DNA of 64,000 nt from Clostridiales bacterium (GTDB lineage: Bacteria; Bacillota; Clostridia; Saccharofermentanales; Saccharofermentanaceae): NCBI GenBank assembly GCA_017551865.1, contig JAFZKB010000014.1:1-64000 (forward strand), read 5' to 3'. A program made the translations under genes and the position numbers. Numbering within the stretch: position 1 is the stretch's first letter; the number at the start of each line of letters is the position of its first letter. The notes beneath the pieces are model-generated. The model saw only the letters and a program-made list of their open reading frames with translations. It made no database searches and was not told the origin of the DNA. Of the stretch, positions 26,168 through 34,551 are shown in pieces.

Positions 26168-26462
26168 TGCCGTATAAAAATGGAAATCCCGGAATTTTAC
26201 GGCAGGTCTGGAAGGGAGGTGCCGTATAAAAATGGAAAAGTGGATTTTATACGGCAAATTTTGAACGGATTGCCGTATAAAATTAGAAAACATAAATCTG
26301 TACGGCAGTTGGAGAAGAAAAGTGCCGTATGAAATCGAAAAAGTCGTTTTCGTACGGCAAACAGAGGAAAAAATGCCGTATAAAAGGAGGTTTTGTAAAT
26401 ATTTACGGCAGTCAACGATTTTGACTGCCGTATGAAATCGGATTTTAAAATATTTTACGGTT
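26168..26462. repeat. array A: six tandem 37-bp dyads, 51-52 bp period
   Basis: The 388-bp gap between two convergent genes is almost filled by six 37-bp units starting at 26168, 26220, 26271, 26323, 26374 and 26426 (steps 52, 51, 52, 51, 52). Each is TGCCGTA-N23-TACGGCA, exact in five units; the last ends TACGGTT. Interiors are AT-rich and only partly conserved (TATAAAAATGGAAA in units 1-2, TATGAAATCG in units 4 and 6). Gaps are 15, 14, 15, 14 and 15 bp. Arms can also pair across gaps: at 26404-26432 TACGGCAGTCAA and TTGACTGCCGTA give a perfect 12-bp stem with a 5-base loop. No protein is encoded, since the period breaks any frame. Confidence 0.92.
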
Positions 26463-26472
26463 GTTTGTTGTT

Positions 26473-28083
26473 TTAACCCCACAGAGCGGTGAGCATCGGG
26501 ATGATCTGCTTCTTTCGGGACATGACGCCCGGGAGGAATACGTGATTGTCCTTCGGCTCGACGTTGAAAGCGAAGCGGATCGTGTCATCTTCGCCGACAT
26601 AAAGGAGTTCGGTTCCTTCCTGTAAAACGTCGGTGAGCATCAGGATCACGAAGTCATAGCCGCGATCTTCACGAAGCTTGTTCATATGGCCTAAGAACTC
26701 GTCTTTTCTGTCGAGCATCTTGAAAGAGTCGATGCAGATGATCTGCGCGACACCGAGGGTGTGCTCGGCGATATGGAATTCCTTGAAGTCGGACTTCATG
26801 AGTTCTTCGACGGTCTTGCTTTCGAAAGAGGAAGCGAAGAGGTCGTGTCCGAGTTCGTCGATGGAGATGCCGCCGATACGGGCCAGGCGCTCGGCCATGG
26901 CAATGTCTCTCGGAGTGCATGTCGGGGACTTGAACATAACGGTGTCGGAAAGGATCGCTGCGCACATCAAGCCGGCCATCTTCGGAGAAGGCATGACGCC
27001 GTTTTCCTGATACAGCTCGGTGATGATCGTCGTGGTACTTCCGACCGGTTCATTTCTCATCGCGATCGGCTGCGTGGTCTGGATATCTGCGAGACGGTGG
27101 TGGTCGATAATGGCCAGGATCTCCGCCTGTTCGAGGCCCGGAACTGCCTGAGCGAGTTCGTTATGGTCCACGAGGACGACTCTCTTTCTTCTTGGACGAA
27201 GGAGATGGAAACGGGACAGGGTACCGATGACCTTGTTGTTTTCATCTAAGACCGGATAGCTCCTGAAACGGCTCTTCAGCACGACTTCCCTAACATCGTC
27301 GATGTAATCGGTAAGGTGGAAGCAGGAGATATCACCGGTGAAGCAGGCTCTTGCGATCGGGATCGCCTGATAGATCAGTTTGGCGACCTTGTTTGCATCA
27401 AGCGGTGTCGAGATGATACATGTCGAAGTAGGACCACTGAGCCAGGAAGGATCCACGTCGGTCTGGCAAAGGATCAGACAGTTGACGCCGATCTCCAGCG
27501 CGCGTTTGACCATGTCCTCCTGATTTCCGCAGATCACGATGGAATCTTTGGAGGAGAAGAGGAGCGTCTCGATTTTCTGCGGGAGAGCGATGGAGATCTC
27601 ACCGGATACGGAATCTGTCGTGATATCGCTCTCGTTTACGATACGTCCTTCCAGAACGGAAAGAAGGTTGAAAAGCGGGACGTTATCGATCCTTGGCTCG
27701 TGGATCGTGTTGATGTTGTAGTTGGCGATGTCGCCGGCGGAAAGGGTGCCGTAGAGTGTTCCGTCTTCGTTGATGACGGGGATCACGGTCGTCTTTCCTT
27801 CGTGCATGGTCTTCCACGCAAGATCCATCGTGACGGATGCATTCAGTGCCGGAGGTGTATCGAAATCGAGGTCCTTGACCTGTGTTCGAACATCTCTAAG
27901 GCGCATCGGTGTTTCAAAACCAAATCTGGCCAGCATGCGCTTCGTCTCATCGCTCAGATGGTCGAGGCGTGCGGCGGTATAGTCCTGTTCGCCGAGCGCG
28001 TGCTTTAACGCGGCATATGCCATGGAGGATACGACGGTGTCGGTATCCGGATTTTTGTGACCTACAACATAGATTTCACTCAT
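26473..28083 (-). CDS. ppaC: manganese-dependent family II inorganic pyrophosphatase with CBS and DRTGG domains
   Basis: A 536-residue cytosolic enzyme hydrolysing pyrophosphate to phosphate. DHH motifs are complete: GHKNPDTDTVVSSMAYA at the N-terminus, VLVDHNE and IIDHHRL in the middle, with a C-terminal DHHA2 domain. Between them lie a CBS domain (about 72-125), a DRTGG domain (about 130-240) and a second CBS (about 245-300; SRFRSYPVLDENNKVIGTLS). This is the long regulatory form known from Clostridium perfringens, where adenine nucleotides and diadenosine polyphosphates modulate activity. It is transcribed behind GH43 with a 41-bp gap. Its stop lies ten bases from array A. Confidence 0.93.
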   Translation of the reverse strand: MSEIYVVGHKNPDTDTVVSSMAYAALKHALGEQDYTAARLDHLSDETKRMLARFGFETPMRLRDVRTQVKDLDFDTPPALNASVTMDLAWKTMHEGKTTVIPVINEDGTLYGTLSAGDIANYNINTIHEPRIDNVPLFNLLSVLEGRIVNESDITTDSVSGEISIALPQKIETLLFSSKDSIVICGNQEDMVKRALEIGVNCLILCQTDVDPSWLSGPTSTCIISTPLDANKVAKLIYQAIPIARACFTGDISCFHLTDYIDDVREVVLKSRFRSYPVLDENNKVIGTLSRFHLLRPRRKRVVLVDHNELAQAVPGLEQAEILAIIDHHRLADIQTTQPIAMRNEPVGSTTTIITELYQENGVMPSPKMAGLMCAAILSDTVMFKSPTCTPRDIAMAERLARIGGISIDELGHDLFASSFESKTVEELMKSDFKEFHIAEHTLGVAQIICIDSFKMLDRKDEFLGHMNKLREDRGYDFVILMLTDVLQEGTELLYVGEDDTIRFAFNVEPKDNHVFLPGVMSRKKQIIPMLTALWG

Positions 28084-28124
28084 GTATTTGTACCTTCGTT
28101 TTCTTTATTCTCTGCTCGAAAAGA

Positions 28125-29609
28125 TCAGACCTGGAATACGAAACCGTAGAAATCGAAAAGATTTCTGCCGTCCATATAGTGTCCGCCCCAGCCTTTGTAG
28201 CGTCCCTCGACGAGGAAGTAGATCGCATGCTTGCCGGAAAGTCCTTCGACGGTTGCCGTTACGATACTTGCGTTTGAGGAGAACTCAGCGCATCCGATCT
28301 CGCGGCCTTCACGGGAAAGACCGAATTTTCCTGTGTATTCAGGTGTGCTGAATTCCTGAAGAAGCTTGCCGCTGAAACCATAGACCTTCGTTGAGGTATC
28401 TTCACGGGCGGCTTTTTTCTCTTCCGCATTCGGCTCATCCAGGAAGATCGGACGGGCGTACTTCTCAACGGCCTCCATCGGGACACCATCTGCGAAGATG
28501 TGGATCCTGCCGCTCATGTAGCAGTTATCGAGTTTCATGACGCATTTCATCTCGGAGCCGGAGTGGTTTCCGAAATCGTAATACTTAAAACCGAAGACCG
28601 ATCCGTCGGAGATCTTCGTGATGCACTGGTCAAACGGAGTGCGCTCCGTGATCGTGGCGCCGTTTGTCAGGACGCAGGCCATTTGCGGATTCGTTGGACG
28701 GTAAGGATTCAGGATATCTTCGAATCCTAAAGAGGTCATCTCGGTCTGGGTAAATGTGCCGTCTTCGTTGAGAGTCAGTTTATCCGCGCAGCCGACACGG
28801 CTCATGATGGAACCGTTGGTCATCTTGTGGTAGAAAATGTACCACTGGTCGCCGACCTTGCCGACGGAACCATGGTCGTTTCCACCTGGATAGCAGCAGC
28901 CGGAATCGACGAGCGTACCCTTATATTCGAAAGGACCCGTCGGGGAGTCGGATACGGCATAGACCAGCTGGCTCGTCGGCTCGGCGGAAGAGTAGATCAT
29001 GTAGTATTTGCCGTTGATCTTTCTGGGAGAGCAGGCCTCGAAGAAGTTGAAAGGCGGGGTATTCGGAATGATGTCCATCTTGAAAGATCCGTCGATCACT
29101 TCGTACATATTGTCCGGATTTACCTCGAACATGTATGAGCGAAGGAAACCGCAGTAAACATATACACGTCCGTCATCGTCCACGAGCGTGCCCGGATCGA
29201 TGAAGATACCGCCGTCCGGGTGATTTTCGATATTGTGCTTATAGCGGGAAATGAGCTTGAACGGACCTTCCGGCTTATCGGATACGGCGACACAGCCAAG
29301 CGCTTCCTGAATATATGCGTACAGATAATATTTTCCGTCCTTTTCGACGACATCCGGGGCGAAGAGGCGCCCGTCAGTCCAGTCGGTGTCGGCAGGATGG
29401 CCCGGGAAGTCACGGGTGGCAAAAGCAATGCCGTGGGACGTCCAGTTCGTCGGATCGGAAACAGGTGCCGACCAGACTTTCAGACAGAAATCACAGAATT
29501 CGTCTGTGTCCGCATTGTCGTGGGAACCGTAAATGTAGATACGGTCTCCGAAGATACGAGGTTCACCGTCCGGGATATGTTCCCACATGGGAAGATAAGG
29601 ATTCGCCAT
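28125..29609 (-). CDS. glycoside hydrolase family 43 protein (arabinofuranosidase/xylosidase type)
   Basis: A 494-residue five-bladed propeller glycosidase followed by a beta-sandwich. The propeller (about 1-310) has the candidate catalytic acids: the Asp in HIPDGEPRIFGDRIYIYGSHD region near residue 14, the Asp of IFIDPGTLVDDDGRVYVY, and the Glu of FEACSPRKINGKYYMIY. Residues about 330-494 resemble a CBM6-like module with the ending GHYMDGRNLFDFYGF. No signal peptide is present, so it acts inside the cell on imported oligosaccharides, probably arabino- or xylo-oligomers. AAAGGAGAT precedes ATG 29609. The leader contains two hairpins, one terminator-like. Confidence 0.87.
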   Translation of the reverse strand: MANPYLPMWEHIPDGEPRIFGDRIYIYGSHDNADTDEFCDFCLKVWSAPVSDPTNWTSHGIAFATRDFPGHPADTDWTDGRLFAPDVVEKDGKYYLYAYIQEALGCVAVSDKPEGPFKLISRYKHNIENHPDGGIFIDPGTLVDDDGRVYVYCGFLRSYMFEVNPDNMYEVIDGSFKMDIIPNTPPFNFFEACSPRKINGKYYMIYSSAEPTSQLVYAVSDSPTGPFEYKGTLVDSGCCYPGGNDHGSVGKVGDQWYIFYHKMTNGSIMSRVGCADKLTLNEDGTFTQTEMTSLGFEDILNPYRPTNPQMACVLTNGATITERTPFDQCITKISDGSVFGFKYYDFGNHSGSEMKCVMKLDNCYMSGRIHIFADGVPMEAVEKYARPIFLDEPNAEEKKAAREDTSTKVYGFSGKLLQEFSTPEYTGKFGLSREGREIGCAEFSSNASIVTATVEGLSGKHAIYFLVEGRYKGWGGHYMDGRNLFDFYGFVFQV

Positions 29610-29630
29610 TTTTTGATCTCCTTTTTGTCA

Positions 29631-29700
29631 GAAAAAAACGAAGCATTTCTTCGTTTGTGTCGGAATAATTCGGCAGGAAGGGACTTTCTGCCGACACAAC
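29631..29700 (-). promoter_or_regulatory. structured leader of the GH43 gene with terminator-like hairpin
   Basis: Reading the minus strand, the predicted transcript starts near 29700. TTGTGTCGG (29691-29699) can pair with CCGACACAA (29655-29663). Inside, CGGCAGAAAG (29684-29693) pairs with CTTCCTGCCG (29671-29680). Then AAACGAAG-AAATG-CTTCGTTT (29636-29656) is followed by a T-run, just before the ribosome site. The arrangement (aptamer-like stem, then an intrinsic terminator, then the gene) resembles an attenuator. It is not a riboswitch class I recognise. Confidence 0.5.
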
Positions 29701-29703
29701 AAC

Positions 29704-29737
29704 ATTATAGCAAATCGCGGAAAAGAAATGCTATAAT
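29704..29737. promoter_or_regulatory. divergent extended -10 promoters in a 9-bp inverted repeat
   Basis: ATTATAGCA (29704-29712) and TGCTATAAT (29729-29737) are exact inverted repeats 16 bp apart. Each provides an extended -10 (TGnTATAAT) firing outward: left to GH43, right to the membrane protein. Both -35 regions are weak, and each overlaps the opposite -10, so the two promoters probably exclude each other. Confidence 0.6.
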
Positions 29738-29766
29738 CTATGTGATGAAAGAAGGGGTATTTTCTT

Positions 29767-30765
29767 ATGCATTTTTATCCATTCACGGATGCATACGCGA
29801 TGTTCTTCATCTATGCCTTTATCGGCTGGGTCGTCGAAGTCATCTACTATGGACTGGAAGAGGGCAGATTCATTAACAGGGGATTTTTAAATGGTCCTCT
29901 GTGTCCTGTCTATGGTATCGGATTCTATGGCGTTATCCTTCTGTTCGAGCGTTTGACATATAATTTCTTCGTGCTTTTCGTCGGTTCCATGATCGTCTGC
30001 ACGACTGTTGAATTCCTGGCGGGCTTTATCCTCTACCAGATCTTCAAGCTCCGCTGGTGGGACTACCGGAATGAAAAATATAACCTCATGGGATTTATCT
30101 GCCCGAAGTTTTCCCTGTACTGGGGCATTGCCTGCTCGCTTGGTATGTTTGTCCTGCACCCGACGGTGCTTTGGCTCCTTCACAATCTTCACGACAATGT
30201 CCAGATCGTGATCCTCATCGTCTTTACTGCGATCATGATCTCTGACCTGATCTGTACGGTCCTGGCGATCATCGGCTTCAAGAAGCGCCTCGGTATCCTC
30301 ACTGGTATCTCCAGCGAGATGAAGGTGATCTCCGACAAGATCGGCGGCACCATCTACGGCCGGGTAGATACTGTTCAGCGCAAGACCCAGCCGACGATCA
30401 AGAACTACGCCGCATGGCGCGAGCTGTACAATCTGAACCGTTTAGAGGAAAAAGAACTGGCCAGACGCCATCGTGCGGAAGAAAGGGCACTTCTCGGAAG
30501 CATGATGCCGAAGGTCCGCCCTTCAAATCTTCACCCGAAGGCCATGATCTCTTCGAAGGTCTCCGCACTTCTTCGTTCCATGAAAGGCCCGGAACGCCGA
30601 ATTTCCCGAACTGTTTACCTCAATATCGGTGAATACGGAAAGACCGCCTTCGATAATATCGTAAAGCTTTTGCCGTTTTCGAAAAGACCCGTAGAAGAGG
30701 GTGAGATCCCCGAAGGAACTGAAGAAAAAGAAGAAGAAACGGATCTTTTGGAAGAGAAGACGTGA
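29767..30765 (+). CDS. putative ABC-transporter type IV (CmpB-like) membrane protein
   Basis: A 332-residue protein. Residues 1-165 hold about five membrane helices with the family signature FIYAFIGWVVEVIYYG and the GFLNGPLCPVYGIGFYGV loop of the ABC_trans_CmpB (PF06541) family, which has no proven function and usually lacks an ATPase partner, as here. The C-terminal half is basic and soluble (RREEAL-type charged helix, KEELARRHRAEERALL), ending with an acidic Glu-rich tail. Transcribed divergently from GH43 from the shared promoter region. AAGGGG precedes the ATG. Confidence 0.75.
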   Translation: MHFYPFTDAYAMFFIYAFIGWVVEVIYYGLEEGRFINRGFLNGPLCPVYGIGFYGVILLFERLTYNFFVLFVGSMIVCTTVEFLAGFILYQIFKLRWWDYRNEKYNLMGFICPKFSLYWGIACSLGMFVLHPTVLWLLHNLHDNVQIVILIVFTAIMISDLICTVLAIIGFKKRLGILTGISSEMKVISDKIGGTIYGRVDTVQRKTQPTIKNYAAWRELYNLNRLEEKELARRHRAEERALLGSMMPKVRPSNLHPKAMISSKVSALLRSMKGPERRISRTVYLNIGEYGKTAFDNIVKLLPFSKRPVEEGEIPEGTEEKEEETDLLEEKT

Positions 30766-30869
30766 AGATAAGATAATCTTTATTTATAAAATAATGTGTG
30801 GTATCCTAATCATAGTTTTCTGGGGGAGACTCGCGGATCAAAGCCGCGGATCCAGAGAGGGTTGGAGAC

Positions 30870-31820
30870 ATGAAACACATTTTTATCATTAACCCAAGGG
30901 CGGGAAAAGAGAAGGAAAACATCTCTGTACGTGTACGTTCGTATATTGCATCCCGTCCGGATCTCGGAGCCCTGGTTTTTAATACGGAATATGTCGGACA
31001 TGAAACTGTCCTCGTCGGGCGTCTCTGCCATATCTTCGAAGATGAGACGATCCGACTATATATTTGCGGCGGTTCCGGCACGCTCTGCCGCGCGATCAGC
31101 GGAATCCCGAACTTTTCTATGGTGGAAGTGGCATTTTTCCCCTGTGGTACGACCAATGACATTCTGAAGGTCTTTGAAGGGGAGATCGCCCCGTTTTACG
31201 ATCTCGGCGCGCTGGTGAACGGAACGCCCATGTATCTCGATGTTTTTGATTTCGGTTTCGGAAAAGCGCTGAACTTCTGTTCTGTCGGCTATGAGGCGAA
31301 GGTCTCGTCCGATGTAAACAACCTGGCACGTTTTTCGATCGGTGGCACCAAAGCCCCGTACTACGTTTCCATTGCAAGAAATCTCATATCCCTGATTGCT
31401 GCTCCGTATTCGCTCATGGTGGACGGACAGGATCTGTCGGGAAGACGGACCTCGATCACGGCGTTTAACGGAATCGTCTATGGCGGATCTTTTTCCCCGA
31501 TCCCGAATGCCTGCCCGGTCAACGGACGGATGAAGCTCATGCTTTATGATTCGCCGTCTGTTTTCTCCATGATCCCCGGAATTATGGCCGTAAAGAACGG
31601 TCAGCTCGAAAAGCTCGGGAAATCCGTCAGCGTGTTGGATGCGTCCGATATCACCGTGAAACTTCCGGAGAATAAACAGATGTATTTTGCGGCAGACGGC
31701 GAGGCCTTTGATATGGCGGAACATGGGAATTCGCTGACGATCCGCGTGATGCCGACCACATTAAAATTCGTTGTTCCTTCAGGCGTAGCGCTGAAAGAAC
31801 AGTGCAGAGAAGGAGACTGA
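30870..31820 (+). CDS. diacylglycerol/lipid kinase-like protein with GGSGT motif
   Basis: A 316-residue member of the DAGK catalytic family: N-terminal KHIFIINPRAGKEKE, the nucleotide loop at 66-72 and FFPCGTTNDILK (the P-x-GTxND motif). The normally invariant GGDGT loop reads GGSGT here (67-71), so an Asp that helps bind ATP/Mg is Ser. C-terminal YGGSFSPIPNACPVNGRMKL and AADGEAF are kept. The family phosphorylates diacylglycerol or related lipids; activity with the Ser loop is uncertain. The next kinase gene begins two bases after its stop, so they are co-transcribed. Confidence 0.8.
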   Translation: MKHIFIINPRAGKEKENISVRVRSYIASRPDLGALVFNTEYVGHETVLVGRLCHIFEDETIRLYICGGSGTLCRAISGIPNFSMVEVAFFPCGTTNDILKVFEGEIAPFYDLGALVNGTPMYLDVFDFGFGKALNFCSVGYEAKVSSDVNNLARFSIGGTKAPYYVSIARNLISLIAAPYSLMVDGQDLSGRRTSITAFNGIVYGGSFSPIPNACPVNGRMKLMLYDSPSVFSMIPGIMAVKNGQLEKLGKSVSVLDASDITVKLPENKQMYFAADGEAFDMAEHGNSLTIRVMPTTLKFVVPSGVALKEQCREGD

Positions 31821-31822
31821 TC

Positions 31823-34549
31823 ATGCTGCTTGAGAAAAAAGACGCCCAAAGGATCCTGCTTCTTATCTACTTTGTCGTCTGCGGATTTTTCCTGATCATC
31901 TCCGCGAACGTGGAACAATATCCGGAATACTTTAATATCTTCTGCATTATCACGCCGTTTATCGCCTATCTTCTGACGAAGATCGGAAGAGATAACATCA
32001 AGTTCCAGATGTACCTGATGACATCCTTTTTCCTGGCGCTTGTCGTGCTCTACGGTATCTACTATGAAAACCCGGGCTCACTTCAGGACGGATTTATCAC
32101 CGTGGCCTGCGTTACCTCCCTGTATTTTGACTTCAGCGCGAACCTTCTGTGCCTGATCTTTTCTGCCATGTACTATTCCTTCTGGATCGTTTATGACTAT
32201 CCGCTCCTGATCTCCTCGAGATCGACGCTCGAACTGATGGTGCGTATCACGATCATGATCGTCGGACAGGTATTCCTGATGGCACTGGTTTCTTCGATCA
32301 ACCAGTCCAAACAGACACTTGTGCAGAAATCCCAAAGTACCGAGGATCTTCTGCAGATCGTTGAGATCAAGAAGAAAGAGGCAGTTGCGGCTTCCCAGAC
32401 GAAGGCGGACTTTCTGGCCAGCATGTCCCATGAGATCCGTACTCCGATGAACGCGATCGTCGGTATGACAGAGATGATCCTCCGTGACGACATTAATCCC
32501 GGAGTGCGTGAAAATGCCCGAAATATCAAGAGCGCCGGTAATGCGCTCCTGGCCATCGTCAACGACATCCTCGACTTTTCCAAGATCGAATCCGGTAAGA
32601 TGGAGATCATTAACGTACGCTATCAGCTGACGTCTGTGATCAACGACATCATCAACATCATCTCGGTGCGTATGGTGGATAAGAATCTCGATCTGGTCGT
32701 GAACATCGATCCGATGATCCCGTCGGAGCTCGTTGGCGATGAGATCCGTATCCGCCAGATCCTCCTAAACCTTCTGAACAACGCCGTGAAGTTTACTTCC
32801 GAAGGACATATCACACTTCAGGTCGCCTATAAGCCGGTCTCCAACGACATGTGCCTTCTGCACTTTGACGTATCCGATACCGGTATGGGTATCCGCCCGG
32901 AGGATAAGGACCGTCTCTTCAACAGCTTCCAGCGCCTCGACACCCGTCAGAACCGTGCGGTCGAGGGTACCGGACTTGGCCTTTCCATCTGTAAGCGCCT
33001 TATGGACCTGATGGGCGGTACGATCTCCGTGGAGAGTGAATACGGCAGGGGAAGTACATTTTCCTTCGAACTTCACCAGTACATCGCAAGGCAGAAGCCG
33101 ATGGCCAGTGTCCTCGAGAATAAGAAAGAACACGTCATGTACTTTGATGAGAAGCCGATCTTCCGTGAATCCGCCAGAAACGATCTGCAGAGACTCGGTG
33201 TTTCAGCACGTTTCGCTTCTTCGATCAAAGATCTCGACCCGGCGTCAAACGCGAGCTATTCCTACTTCTTCGTTTCTAAGCCGCTCTTCGATGAGTTCTC
33301 CCATGAGATCCGCCATTTCTGCAGTGAGCATGGTAATCCGAAGATCGTTCTGATGTTCGATAAGAATGAGCTTTCGTCCGGTTATAAGGATGTCCTCGTC
33401 GTCCGCCGCCCGGTCTACTCCGCAGTATTTGCTTCCGTACTCACCGATAAGCCGATCGAGTCTCTCGATTCTGATGAGTTCCAGGAGAGCTTCATCGCAC
33501 CGGAGGCCAGAATCCTCGTGGTCGATGATAATGCCGTCAACCTCAAGGTCGTAAAAGGACTTCTCGAACCGTACCAGATGCATGTTTATACCGCCGGTTC
33601 CGGCCGTCAGTGCATCGAGATCCTGAAAGAAGGAAAAGAGAAGTTCGATATCATCTACATGGACCACATGATGCCGGAATTAGACGGTATCGATACTCTA
33701 CGCCTGATCCGTCAGATGGAAGGAGAATACTTCCAGAAAGTGCCGGTCATCGCGCTTACGGCCAACGCAGTCAGCGGCGTCCGGGAGATGTTCTTCAAGG
33801 AAGGCTTCCAGGATTATGTCAGTAAGCCGATCGAGCTTGCACAGCTCGAAAAGTCTTTAAAGAGCAATCTGCCACCGGAGATGATCATCAGAAAGCAGCA
33901 TACCGTGGCCAGTGCCCCGCACTTCGGTGAAGGTGAAGTCCAGCTTCGTGGTGTGGACTGCAATCGCGGCCTTTTGAACTGCGGCAACAACCTCGAGAAC
34001 TATATAAGCCTCCTGAAGGTCGTCTATGAAGACGGTATGATCAAGGTGGATCGCCTTAGAGAACTGGCGGAGGCGAAGAACTATGCCGAATACGGTATCG
34101 AAGCGCACGCACTGAAGAGTGTGGCCGCATCGATCGGAGCTACGGATCTTTCCGAGATGGCAAAAGATCACGAATTTGCCAACTATGACGGCAGGTTCGA
34201 GTTCATCGACGGAAACTACAGCGACCTGGTCGCACAGTACAGATCCCTTCTGGACGATATCGGGCTGGAACTTAAGGCCCGAGGCGTTCTCGGTGCATCG
34301 GAGGGCGTTACTTCCGAAGAGAATCCGAAGCTCCCGATCGCGAAAGAAGAGATGAATAAGGCCTTGATCACGATCCGTAACAGCATCGAGGATTTCGATG
34401 CCGATACGGCACTGGAGAAACTGGACTGGCTCCTGGGATTCGACATCGGTTCGGACGGCGAGCTCGCGTTAAAACGTGCCAGAAACTGCCTCAATGACTT
34501 CCAGTACGATGAAGCGGCAGCAAACGTGAATAATCTTTTAGGAGAATAA
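31823..34549 (+). CDS. hybrid sensor histidine kinase with degenerate and active receivers and Hpt domain
   Basis: A 908-residue signalling protein. About five hydrophobic helices occupy residues 10-160 with short loops. HisKA has His203 in FLASMSHEIRTPMN. HATPase has LNLLNNAVKF, DTGMGI and GTGLGL. A receiver-like region (about 435-550) lacks an obvious phospho-Asp. A true receiver follows (563-680; Asp614 in IIYMDHMMPELDG). An Hpt domain carries His762 (EAHALKSVAAS). A helical C-terminal extension of about 75 residues resembles a second Hpt without His. ATG 31823 follows GAAGGAGA. It is coupled to the GGDEF regulator two bases after its stop, the likely phosphorelay partner. Confidence 0.9.
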   Translation: MLLEKKDAQRILLLIYFVVCGFFLIISANVEQYPEYFNIFCIITPFIAYLLTKIGRDNIKFQMYLMTSFFLALVVLYGIYYENPGSLQDGFITVACVTSLYFDFSANLLCLIFSAMYYSFWIVYDYPLLISSRSTLELMVRITIMIVGQVFLMALVSSINQSKQTLVQKSQSTEDLLQIVEIKKKEAVAASQTKADFLASMSHEIRTPMNAIVGMTEMILRDDINPGVRENARNIKSAGNALLAIVNDILDFSKIESGKMEIINVRYQLTSVINDIINIISVRMVDKNLDLVVNIDPMIPSELVGDEIRIRQILLNLLNNAVKFTSEGHITLQVAYKPVSNDMCLLHFDVSDTGMGIRPEDKDRLFNSFQRLDTRQNRAVEGTGLGLSICKRLMDLMGGTISVESEYGRGSTFSFELHQYIARQKPMASVLENKKEHVMYFDEKPIFRESARNDLQRLGVSARFASSIKDLDPASNASYSYFFVSKPLFDEFSHEIRHFCSEHGNPKIVLMFDKNELSSGYKDVLVVRRPVYSAVFASVLTDKPIESLDSDEFQESFIAPEARILVVDDNAVNLKVVKGLLEPYQMHVYTAGSGRQCIEILKEGKEKFDIIYMDHMMPELDGIDTLRLIRQMEGEYFQKVPVIALTANAVSGVREMFFKEGFQDYVSKPIELAQLEKSLKSNLPPEMIIRKQHTVASAPHFGEGEVQLRGVDCNRGLLNCGNNLENYISLLKVVYEDGMIKVDRLRELAEAKNYAEYGIEAHALKSVAASIGATDLSEMAKDHEFANYDGRFEFIDGNYSDLVAQYRSLLDDIGLELKARGVLGASEGVTSEENPKLPIAKEEMNKALITIRNSIEDFDADTALEKLDWLLGFDIGSDGELALKRARNCLNDFQYDEAAANVNNLLGE

Positions 34550-34551
34550 CG

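Noticed and set aside
26168..26462. CRISPR array
   Set aside because: Only 7-10 bp at each unit edge is conserved, the interiors vary, the gaps are 14-15 bp (far shorter than spacers), and no cas gene is in the window.
26153..26482. 109-residue minus-strand ORF over array A
   Set aside because: It is a by-product of the AT-rich dyads; the 51-52 bp period shifts frame from unit to unit, so the apparent repeats in the peptide are not in register.
27316..28008. 230-residue plus-strand ORF
   Set aside because: Antisense to the pyrophosphatase CBS/DRTGG region; composition typical of a shadow frame.
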